Of a stretch of 64,000 bases of DNA, positions 1 through 8,149 are shown piece by piece. The translations under genes and the position numbers were made by a program. The notes below the pieces were generated by a model. The model saw nothing but the letters and a program-made list of their open reading frames with translations, was not told where the DNA came from and did not search any database. Source of the DNA: Luidia sarsii (Eukaryota > Echinodermata > Asteroidea > Paxillosida > Luidiidae); assembly GCA_949987565.1 (NCBI GenBank), contig OX465119.1, forward strand, positions 12,444,897-12,508,896, read 5' to 3'. Within the stretch, counting starts at the first letter, position 1. The number at the start of each line of letters is the position of its first letter.

Positions 1-59
1 AAACTGTTCTCCCATGGGTCCCAGACAGTACAATAAAATCAATAGGAAGCACCTTGAGG

Positions 60-700
60 CCGCCGCACACGAGAGCTATCTGCTGAGCAAACATTCTCTC
101 GAGGTCGTTAGCTCAGCACGTAGCTCTCGTGTGCGCTGATCTTTTAGTGATATTTCTGCCTCAAGAGGCCGTGAGACCAATATCTGTCCTGCTTGATTTT
201 TGTTCGCCTCTGAAAACTCTGAAAACTCATCGTGTGCGGCGACTTGAGCTACGTGCTGAGCAAAAAAACAACAACATAGCAACTGGCCAATGAAAGCGCA
301 CGCCCTATTCACGTGGTTACCAAAATCAAACAGGATAGATATTGGTCTCACGGCCTCTTGAGGCAGAAATCTCACCAAAGATTCAGAGCACACGGTGAGC
401 TACGTGCTGAGCTAACGACCTCGAGAGAATTTGTGACCAGGCACAGCATAATGAGGAATAACCCCACTTTTGGGATTTTTAGGTTTTCTAATGATGTGAC
501 AGAGAATACCATTAGCTTTAAATAAAATATAATATCCTCTAATACGTAAAATTTCCGAAAAAAAAAAAATGATTTGTAATCAAATTGTGAAGATACTTTA
601 ACTTCAGGCGTTGTTTACTCAAAAAGTGTTTTGGTGGGATATTCCTTATGTCATTGTGCCGGGTCACATTTTTTCTTAGCAGATAGCTCTCGTGTGCAGC
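60..700. repeat. Long inverted-repeat (foldback) element split by a MITE
   Basis: The left arm (about 66-200) reads as the reverse complement of about 322-431 plus 672-697. Both arms carry ACACGAGAGCTATCTGCT at their outer edge and the GGTCTCACGGCCTCTTGAGG block inside. The right arm is interrupted by the MITE at 433-667. With the MITE removed the arms are roughly 140 bp around a spacer of about 120 bp. No coding sequence is recognised. The insertion shows that the foldback element is older than this MITE copy. The outer ends are approximate. Confidence 0.75.
433..667 (+). mobile_element. GTGACC-family MITE, short form, copy 1
   Basis: Ends GTGACC and GGTCAC, with the inner TIR slightly mutated (CAGGCACA instead of CCGGCACA). 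It is flanked by the direct repeat ATTT (429-432 and 668-671). It sits inside the right arm of the foldback element. It has no coding capacity and is presumably mobilised by a transposase encoded elsewhere. Confidence 0.88.
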
Positions 701-779
701 GACCTTTAGAATTACAACAAACATGTAAATAATCAATAAAAGCCCGTCACACCAGCCGTCGATTTCACCTTAACTCATC

Positions 780-885
780 TTGAATTTCGATCAATCGCAA
801 GGTGATGAGCAGTGCACAGAAACCATACGGCGTATCACAACTTGCGATGCCTCGTAAGGCTATGTGAAAGCCCACCCCAGGTCTG
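780..885 (+). repeat. Short interspersed repeat (CCATACGG type)
   Basis: This block, with CAATCGCAAG and then AGAAACCATACGG, recurs at 11025-11150 and in both arms of the 8.2-8.85 kb hairpin. It ends near GTGAAA..CCACCCCAGG. The family is not identified. It contains short complementary segments such as TTACGAT/ATCGTGA. Confidence 0.6.
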
Positions 886-897
886 CTAAAATACATG

Positions 898-1005
898 TGC
901 CTTTGAGAAAGGTCCTGCTAGGATCGAAACGTCAGGCCCACTAAAGTTTGAGATTTGCATTTGGGTAATTTTAGTCAGTAACCAGTTTGCAACATTTTGT
1001 TTATA
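898..1005 (+). mobile_element. Penelope-like element tail fragment
   Basis: Carries the family signature CCTTTGAGAAAGGTCCTGCT followed by AGGATCGAAACGTCAGGCCC, then the A/T-rich tail with GAGATTTGCATTT and TTTTAGTCAGTAA. No coding part remains. The same signature follows a recognisable GIY-YIG coding end at 4226-4438 and (minus strand) 48314-48499, which is why this fragment is assigned to that family. Confidence 0.7.
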
Positions 1006-1410
1006 TCAAAATACATCCACATTACACATTAAAATTGCACTGATACTCTTACGCACAACCCTTGAACAAATTAATGAAACACTTAACATTTTGGGGATGA
1101 AGGTAATTTAAATCGTCCGGTATGGCATTCCATGCACGAGCTCCCCGAAATGTGAATGATTTTTTCTGCCAGATTCTGTTCTTGTTCTGGGAATAACAAT
1201 GCTATATCCATGAAACTGTTCCTTGTGTTGTAAGAATGAAATTCACTACTCCGGGAAAAAAATATCACACAAATAATCTGGGACCAACCCTCACCAAACA
1301 CTTAAACAAAACACGTCCTTGTCACCGCAGTATCGATCCTTCCACTAATATAACCGTATATAATCATGATGTACGCTGATTTATTTCTTATTTTCTATCC
1401 CTGTGTCTAG

Positions 1411-1558
1411 ATTTAGACTGTTAAATAAATTCGCCTCACGAATGGAATCCGACGGACTGAGTAACCTACAGTACCACCAGCCTCATATTGAGTTCCACCC
1501 GTTGTACGTCAACATCTCGGTCGACATATTCAAGCTGAAGCCGATGGAGAGGGCGTGA
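1411..1558 (+). CDS. Terminal exon of a second B4GALT5/6-like galactosyltransferase (partial gene)
   Basis: An acceptor (CCCTGTGTCTAG) precedes 1411. The exon starts with one base completing a split codon, exactly the phase of the last B4GALT exon at 17418, and encodes 48 residues ending in TGA at 1556-1558. It contains RMESDGLSNLQY and HPLYVNISVDIFKLK. Aligned to the terminal exon at 17418-17571, 27 of the first 43 residues are identical without gaps. This region is the C-terminal tail of the beta-1,4-galactosyltransferase fold (family GT7), after the catalytic WGWGGEDD segment. The remaining exons must lie before base 1, so this is a tandem paralogue on the same strand about 6.5 kb upstream of the complete gene. 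The intact frame, stop and acceptor argue for a real exon, but a truncated pseudogene cannot be excluded from one exon. Confidence 0.82.
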
Positions 1559-2682
1559 GAAGACCGGCATAGCAGCCTTCTCCGACCGTGGGCCAATAGA
1601 CCTTTCTTTTGTTTACAAACATTGACCGAAAACCCACGCATGCAGGAGCACTCCTTGCTTGGCACTCTTTGGTTTTCGTCTGCTCTCCAAAATGGATTAT
1701 CATAAAGACACCCGGTGCTGTCTGATATTGACCAAATTACCGAAGATCATTTGTCACCCTCTTATGCCTATACCAACTAGACAGGTTGCCAAGAGAAAGA
1801 TATACTGACAAACCGATGGTTGAATCTCAGAAGGGAACAAGACGCTGATTTGTATGGGCCTCGGATTCAGGGAAACGGAAAATTGTTCGTTCCGAATCTC
1901 TTCTGTATCGTATCATTTGCTGCAGCAACAGCAACATCAGCTTAATATCACTTTCCATCACAGAACACCATTGAAGACAAATGTAAACTTGCGAGGAGTG
2001 TTATCGGCGTGCCAAGGCTATAGGGGAAGTTCCGGTATTTTGCATACACAGTTCGTGCCACTGCCAACCAAAAATGGCGGATGTGTTTTGTCACGTGACT
2101 TGTGACGTAGCAAAAGAATGGCAAATAGACCGATTACACCATGAAAGATTACCCCCCAAACAAGGCTGAAAAGCCACAAGAAGAAGATAGAGAGGGACTC
2201 GGGAAGGCCGGAGATAGGAATTAACATTCCTTTTAGAAAGGGCAATATCGTATAGGTAGGGGGGGAAGCAAGAACCAGAAAGGGAATGGCTAGGTGGAGA
2301 CAGGACAAGGGAAGAAGTCCTTCCTACACCTCTCCGTTCTACACCTTGGGACAGATAGAGTGTGTGAGGGAAAAGTGCGAGAGCTTCTTATATACATGAT
2401 TGTAAAAGGCACCCTTTTCCATTCCAATAATGACAGGGATGTTGCTTTAAGTCAAGTCAATTATGTGCCTACAGCCAGAGAATTTGGCATGTTTCTTGTG
2501 CCTGTACTGAGCTTGAGGCGGCGCTGCCTGTGCATGGGGAGTTTAATACCCCATGCAACAAAATCTGGCATGTCCTCGCGCTTGCAATAGCCACTGCGAA
2601 AAACGAAATGTCCCGTACAGCCTATAGAAAGGCAGGGTGGCAATCATTTCTGCTGTTATAACAACAGTGCTTTGTTTGCATC
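1559..2682. other. Downstream of the paralogue exon; no gene recognised
   Basis: Presumably includes the 3' UTR of the partial gene. About 2150-2262 is an interspersed repeat also present at about 16505-16632: both copies carry GGCCGG(A/G)GATAGGAATT followed by AACATTCC or GACATTCC. Open frames here show no domain I recognise. Confidence 0.5.
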
Positions 2683-2740
2683 AGAATGGATAGCTCAGAT
2701 GGTAAGAGCTGTGGTACGCTAGTCCCAGTCCAGTCTAAGT
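2683..2740 (+). repeat. tRNA-like SINE head
   Basis: Contains GGATAGCTCAGATGGTAAGAG, which resembles a tRNA D-arm/A-box, but only a degenerate sequence follows and no B-box is convincing. The same head, usually on the minus strand, recurs at 13.1-13.7, 47.8, 52.5 and 54.6 kb, so this is a dispersed SINE piece and not a tRNA gene. Confidence 0.55.
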
Positions 2741-3039
2741 TTTCTTTTATATATTTCACAAGTTCCCAGTTATTCACAAGTTCCCAGTTTTTGTTTTGTT
2801 TTTAGTCCAATTATTGTAGTCTTACGTAATCAGAGAATTTCTTTTACACTATCTTAATATCAGATATAAATCCAAAGTAAAAACGAAAAGTAGCGTTTTT
2901 CTACGTGACAAATTATTATAAATAAATGTTACCGTACGAACTGCTGTGATTCATTTTGTGATGTGATTTATTTTGTCGGCGAACCGAGTTATTAAAGGCG
3001 GGGTTTTCCCACCAAAATAAAACGGCCCTGGTCGCTATT

Positions 3040-3857
3040 AAAGGGACTGTTCAAGCTCAAAGAATAGCATCCATACGTTATCTGATCCAACATATGTGAC
3101 CCGGCACAACATAATGAGAAATAACCCCCACTTTTGAGATTTTGAGATTTTCAAACGATGTGAAAGAGTATACAATTAGCTTTCGAATGATATCAAATTT
3201 ATTTCCATATGGACTTTCTTGTAAATAGTACAAGGGGATTTCGCTCGTTCATTTGGCACCAGACACAATATAGCAGCACCAGTCCAACTCCTCGAAAGCG
3301 GCCATTCAAAAAGCAGGACCTTTTTATTTTCATGAAAACAGTACACAAACACTCCCCCGAAATCCTCGTTTTTTACAACATTAAGAGACGGATTTCGGAA
3401 AAATCCTTTGGACATAATATCCTCCAATACATTAACTTTCGGGAAAAAAAATTAAATGATTTTTTAATCGAATTGATAAGATACTTTGACTTCAGGCGTT
3501 GTTTACTCGAAAAGTGTTTTGGTGGGATATTCCTCATGTTTATTTCACATATGCATGTGAAATAGCTCACCTGTGAACATTTCAGCTCAATCCGCCAACC
3601 GAGTCTCGAGAAATTAGTGAAAAACCGCTTCATTAATTTTGTTTCGCGAAATTGCAGCATTCAACGAATTGTTCTGAAAAAAATCGTTTAGATCTAGGAG
3701 GTGAGACGTAAGCTATTTCTGTACTCTTTTCGCCAAAAATACAGCATTTTTAGACAGAAATATTTCAGTGCGCGGTTTCGATTATACCATGTTCAAACCG
3801 TATAAGGTTCATGTAAATCTGTGAACATTTCTGTTTTTCGATCTTACCAATGCTGTG
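3040..3857 (+). repeat. Family D inverted-repeat element, split by a MITE
   Basis: Begins near TTAAAGGGACTGTTCAAG and ends near ACCAATGCTGTGGCTTTAAAG. It carries the family blocks GAATAGCATCCATACGTT, TGAACATTTCAGCTCAATCC and CATTTCTGTTTTTCGATC. Related copies lie at 50700-50998 (+), 51205-51602 (-) and 57428-57570 (- partial). A long-form MITE is inserted at about 3096. The ends with TTTAA/TTAAA resemble those of family C. Confidence 0.65.
3096..3539 (+). mobile_element. GTGACC-family MITE, long form, copy 2 (right end lost)
   Basis: The left TIR GTGACCCGGCACA follows ATAT. The long-form interior is present (GGGGATTTCGCTCGTTCATT, AAAGCGGCCATTC). The copy stops after GGGATATTCCTCATG without the right TIR; family D sequence resumes a few bases later. 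The loss of the terminus makes this copy immobile. Confidence 0.82.
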
Positions 3858-4089
3858 GCTTTAAAGTGGCCGTAACTATAGCTTTTCTTGAAAAGAGCGA
3901 CCGCCTCGACACGGGATTGAATACATCCAAACAATTTACAAAGACAGAAAGAAACAGCACAACAGGTTGGGTAGTGCATATAATTATACTTTTGAGTATA
4001 GGACTAACTCCAGGAAGATGTTATTGGAGGGTTTGTGGTGGCACCACGTATAATATCTCTTAAAGGAAGTGGTGTGGTTCTGAAAAGAA

Positions 4090-4225
4090 CCTGAGTTATT
4101 TCAGAGGACATTACTCTTCATTTAAAAGACCTTATATATAGGTTTTTTTTCTATAAACCCTACCATGTTGTTTCACCCACCAAGTCTGATAAAAGGCTGC
4201 CATAAGCCATCATTTTACTTTGATT
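4090..4225. other. Flank upstream of the Penelope-like coding remnant
   Basis: Contains GGTTCTGAAAAGAACCTGAG at about 4077-4096, a small hairpin motif also seen in the inverted pair at 56950-57207. Nothing else recognised. Confidence 0.35.
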
Positions 4226-4438
4226 ATGATGATTACAATCAAAACCGGTAAAATGGACACCCCTGTTGGGTATCACTTCAATCTCCCTGATCATTCGATA
4301 TCAGATATGAGTGTACTGGGCATAGAATCCCTTGGTCACCGTAGTAATGCTGTCCGTCTTAGCCGTGAGAAAATGTGGATGAAGCGTCTTCGGACTATTC
4401 AACCACATGGTCTCAACATCCAGGAGGGTAATGACTAA
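4226..4438 (+). pseudogene. C-terminal remnant of a Penelope-like element protein (GIY-YIG endonuclease end)
   Basis: The translated stretch PVGYHFNLPDHSISDM, then VLGIESLGHRSNAVR, then REKMWMKRL and [13 protein letters not shown] resembles the C-terminal half of the GIY-YIG nuclease of Penelope-like retroelements, including the Arg..Arg-Glu helix. The reverse transcriptase and the GIY-YIG motif itself are absent, so the copy is 5'-truncated. A stop follows at 4436-4438, and the family tail (CCTTTGAGAAAGG) lies 220 bases downstream. A near-identical remnant is at 48314-48499 on the minus strand. Family assignment is from memory of the motif. Confidence 0.65.
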
Positions 4439-4716
4439 CACCATGCAGCTTTCTGATAATCCTTCTTTTGTGTTCACTCCTTCACACTTCTCTCTTTGAT
4501 CTTTCCCCCTCTTCTGACTAATCACTACCCTAGTCCTTGCCCTTCCCTTTGATCTCTCCCTACCAGCTTTACTCTTTGTCCTTTGTTTCTCATCCTTGTC
4601 CTATTCACTCTCTTCCCCCTTCCTTGGTGTACATATATCTGTTTTTTCCTTGTCACTCTGCCTTTGAGAAAGGTCCTGCTAGGATCGAAACGTCAGGCCC
4701 ACTAAATTTTATGATT
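4439..4716 (+). mobile_element. 3' tail of the Penelope-like element with hammerhead-like motif
   Basis: A pyrimidine-rich stretch (TTTACTCTTTGTCCTTTG, CCTATTCACTCTCTTCCCCC) leads into the signature at 4661-4700. There GGTCCT-GCT-AGGATC can form a six-pair stem directly followed by GAAACGTC, the layout of hammerhead stem II plus GAAAC-GUC. The expected CTGATGA box is not intact (TTTGAGA stands in its place). Confidence 0.65.
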
Positions 4717-4855
4717 ATGATGTGATTAGATTTGGTGCTCTTTATTTGCTTTATTGAATTTAGGAACATTGACCTACACGCACGTGTAGAACAGTTTTCT
4801 TGGGCACGGTCTCTTTATAATGCAGCTTGTGGCAGCGAATCTAGTGTCTTGTGAA

Positions 4856-5143
4856 GACCTAGTCCAATAGGTTGAATAGGTCTCCACAGGGAAATTGTAA
4901 AGGTGTATAGGACTCCACAAGGTTTTCACGAAACTGGCAATTGAAGAAAAAAACCAAAAAAAACCCCCAAAACCCGGGAAATTTGTGGTGGGTAAGAATC
5001 CGTCGCAAATTGAAGTATTTTATATTTAGGGACATACGGTCCCAAATTTCTACCCAGGAAAGTGAATGTGGTCGAAATGGGAGCATTTTCAAAACATCGT
5101 TTCCCACTCGGTTGAGCAAAGCAATGTCTCCACAAGGATACAA
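4856..5143 (-). repeat. TGTGGAGAC-family interspersed element
   Basis: Reads in reverse of the copies at 42675-42978 and 59225-59522. Shared blocks are CAATAGGTTGAATAGGTCTCC, AAAGTGAATGTGGT and ATGTCTCCACAAGGATAC. Ends of the type TTGTGGAGAC / GTCTCCACAA form short inverted repeats, suggesting a non-autonomous DNA element of about 300 bp. An A-rich insertion lies at about 4944-4970. Confidence 0.65.
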
Positions 5144-5434
5144 AAATCGGCCTGTGTGCGTCTGTCCGTGTGTTCACGTGTGGTTCTCAGAAAACAAATG
5201 GATGTCACCTCGGGTCAATGAAATCCCAGTGGAAACTCTGAAGGTCATTACTGATCGATGCAACGTGTGGTTATCCACGTTGTTGGTGGCATAGTCTGTT
5301 GTGGTGTGTGAGGGGATCGATGGTTGATACTCGGATAACGCATAGGCCCGAGATTGATGCTATAATATTTTGCCACATAGCAGCGCAGCTGTGTGGATCA
5401 CGGCGGGTCTGGGGTAGGGGGGGGGGTGTGCGTT

Positions 5435-5515
5435 GGCCTATGCTGTTATTTTTTACACCGTAGCCACGGGTTGTTCGCTGTATCAGTGCAAATCCGCGCT
5501 TGAAAAGAGACCACA
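5435..5515 (+). repeat. Left arm of an inverted repeat flanking a Penelope-like tail
   Basis: TTTTTTACACCGTAGCCACGG to GCGCTTGAAAAGAGACC is the inverted counterpart of 5889-5968. The two arms flank the Penelope-like fragment at 5602-5812. Confidence 0.65.
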
Positions 5516-5601
5516 ATGTAGTGCTGCGTGGCGAGATCAGCCAGTTGGGACTAGCTAGTGTTGTAGTTGTAGTTTGACACACATTATTTTTAAGCTTTCT
5601 T

Positions 5602-5812
5602 TGATCTGACCTTACCAGCTTTACTCTTTGTCCTTTGTTTCTCATCCGTGTCCTATTCACTCTCTTCCCCCTTCCTTCGTGTACATGTATCTGTGTTGTC
5701 CTTGTCACTTTGCCTTTGAGAAAGGTCCTGCTAGGATCGAAACGTCAGGCCCACTAAATTTTAAGATTTGCATTTTGGTAATTTTAGTCAGTAAGCACTT
5801 TGCAGAATCACT
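5602..5812 (+). mobile_element. Penelope-like element tail fragment
   Basis: Pyrimidine-rich tail (CTTTACTCTTTGTCC..) followed by CCTTTGAGAAAGGTCCTGCT at 5711, GAAACGTC and the TTTTAGTCAGTAAGCA tail. No coding part. Confidence 0.72.
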
Positions 5813-5888
5813 CTAAGGTTTAAATTGCAAAACTCTATAGCTGCCGTTAATAATGTTCAGCTGTACAGTCAGATCTTGTAATGCAGGG

Positions 5889-5968
5889 CTAGTCTCTTTT
5901 CAAGCGCGAATTTGCACTGCCGCAGCGAAAAACCCATGGCTGCGGTGTAAAAAGAGATATACGCTGGC
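5889..5968 (-). repeat. Right arm of the inverted repeat
   Basis: AGTCTCTTTTCAAGCGCG..TTTGCACTG..CGGTGTAAAAA matches the reverse complement of 5435-5515 with a few differences. GGCTGCGGTGTAAAAA also recurs at about 51690. Confidence 0.65.
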
Positions 5969-6704
5969 AAAGCAGGGCAGGGGGGTTTGTGAGCAGAGTG
6001 CCTTCCGTCAGCTGGTCAATGGTGCATGGGGAGGGGGGGTCTCGGGGCGTTACTGCGCATGCCCGCATTCCCGGGTCCACGCTTCAAACCTCGCCGCTCA
6101 CCAATGAGGTTCGTGCAGGCTCGTGCGCGCACACACGCACTCCGCGGATTGGGCGGCGTGGCGTGCGTGCAGGTTCCCGTAGTCTTCCTCCACCGCCGTA
6201 CGTACGAGACGGAGAATCACCGCGTGAGAATCAGCGAGTGTACGCCTTGCGGTGTTTTCTTTTTTTTTTCGCATCGCGCCAAATCGACGTCAGGAGTCCC
6301 GTGTATGCCAACGGTCGCTCGGACTGAAGACAGATTTCGACGGAGGAGCAGTCCAATCTGAGTCTGTAAAGGCAGGAGAGTGACTAGTACGTGTTTTGAT
6401 TTGTCTCTTCTTCTTTTTTCTTTTCTTCGAGACGAATTCGACGGCGATGCTGATGAAAGTCCTGGAATCGAATGGTGCCGTTTCGTGGCGTTGACTTTCG
6501 CGGAATACATACTCGTACGGCCTACATTGTCAGTTGTACACACCGAAGTTGAGTAGAATTGCGTCCATACTAGTATACACATTGGAAAGACCATCGCCGT
6601 AACGAATCGACGACCGGTTACAAATATAACAGCATCCAGCCGATAGGGAGAGGCATGCGGTGCGCTTACGGGAGCTCGTTGCACGTATGGGCGATATGAG
6701 AGAG

Positions 6705-6712
6705 TGACGTCA
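6705..6712. promoter_or_regulatory. CRE-like palindrome upstream of B4GALT
   Basis: A perfect TGACGTCA lies in the last unique sequence before the minisatellite that abuts the B4GALT start. By established knowledge this is the CREB/ATF consensus. Whether the promoter is here is inference; no TATA box is visible nearby. Chance occurrence is possible (others at 10752 and 37263). Confidence 0.25.
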
Positions 6713-6796
6713 GTCCGTAGACTCGACAACAGTCCGCCGCTTGTGCGGGAGCCCCGTGGTAGTTCCGTTCTCGAGGAGCCGGGGGACATTATACGG

Positions 6797-8024
6797 TGGG
6801 TCTGTGCCGGGACTGTGCCGGGACTGTGCCGGGTCTGTGCCGGGTTCTGTGCCTGGTTTTCTGCCGGGTCTGTGCCGGGTTCTCTGCCGGGTCTGTGCCG
6901 GGTCTGTGCCGGGTTCTCTGCCGGGACTGTGCCGGGTTCTGTGGCGGATTCTGTGCCTGGGTTTCTGCCGGTTCTGTACCGGCTTCTCTGCCGGCTTCTC
7001 TGCCAGGTCTGTGCCGGGTCTGTGCCGGCTTCTCTGCCGGGTCTGTGCCGGGTCTGTGCCGGGTCTGTACCGGGTCTGTGCCGGGTCTGTAACTGGTCTG
7101 TACCGGGTCTGTGCCGGGTCTGTACCGGGTCTGTGCCGGGTCTGTGCCGGGTCTGTGCCGGGTCTGTACCGGGTCTGTGCCGGGTCTGTGCCGGGTCTGT
7201 ACCGGGTCTGTGCCGGGTCTGTGCCGGGTCTGTGCCGGGTCTGTACCGGGTCTGTACCGGGTGTGTGCCGGGTCTGTGCCGGGTCTGTGCCGGGTCTGTA
7301 CCGGGTCTGTGCCGGGTCTGTGCCGGGTCTGTACCGGGTCTGTGCCGGGTCTGTGCCGGGTCTGTACCGGGTCTGTACCGGGTCTGTGCCGGGTCTGTGC
7401 CGGGTCTGTACCGGGTCTGTGCCGGGTCTGTGCCGGGTCTGTACCGGGTCTGTGCCGGGTCTGTGCCGGGTCTGTACCGGGTCTGTGCCGGGTCTGTGCC
7501 GGGTCTGTACCGGGTCTGTGCCGGGTCTGTGCCGGGTCTGTACCGGGTGTGTGCCGGGTCTGTGCCGGGTCTGTGCCGGGTCTGTACCGGGTCTGTGCCG
7601 GGTCTGTGCCGGGTCTGTACCGGGTCTGTGCCGGGTCTGTGCCGGGTCTGTACCGGGTCTGTACCGGGTCTGTGCCGGGTCTGTGCCGGGTCTGTACCGG
7701 GTCTGTGCCGGGTCTGTGCCGGGTCTGTACCGGGTCTGTACCGGGTCTGTGCCGGGTCTGTACCGGGTCTGTGCCGGGTCTGTGCCGGGTCTGTACCGGG
7801 TCTGTGCCGGGTCTGTGCCGGGTCTGTACCGGGTCTGTGCCGGGTCTGTGCCGGGTCTGTACCGGGTCTGTGCCGGGTCTGTGCCGGGTCTGTGCCGGGT
7901 CTGTGCCGGGTCTGTGCCGGGTCTGTACCGGGTCTGTGCCGGGTCTGTGCCGGGTCTGTGCCGGGTCTGTGCCGGGTCTGTGCCGGGTTTTCTGCTGGGT
8001 TCTCTGCCAGGTTCTCTGCCGGGC
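6797..8024 (+). repeat. 11-bp GC-rich minisatellite (CCGGGTCTGTG/A)
   Basis: About 110 tandem copies of an 11-base unit, CCGGGTCTGTG or CCGGGTCTGTA. In much of the array every third unit is the TA variant, giving a 33-bp higher-order period. The edges are more divergent (TTCTCTGCC units). Because 11 is not a multiple of 3 and the unit has no stop, long frames stay open on both strands. The array ends 8 bases before the B4GALT start codon. Confidence 0.97.
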
Positions 8025-8031
8025 GGGCGCG

Positions 8032-8149
8032 ATGAAGATCGAGGCCACGTTCGCTGCCTGCCTGGTCCTGGGCACCGTGCTGCAGTTTCTCGTGTTGCCC
8101 TTCGTGTACTTCAAGACGTGCATGGAATCGAAGCTACACCGGATTCCTG
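8032..8149 (+). CDS. B4GALT5/6-like: B4GALT exon 1 (membrane anchor)
   Basis: Starts MKIEATFAACLVLG and contains one hydrophobic helix. It ends with one base of a split Asp codon before GTAAGT at 8150. This ATG was chosen because it gives the short cytosolic tail typical of the family. The same frame stays open upstream only through the minisatellite, as far as a TAA at 7090. Confidence 0.85.

Noticed and set aside
6797..8024. CRISPR array
   Set aside because: Units are contiguous with no unique spacers, no cas genes are present, and the DNA is clearly eukaryotic.
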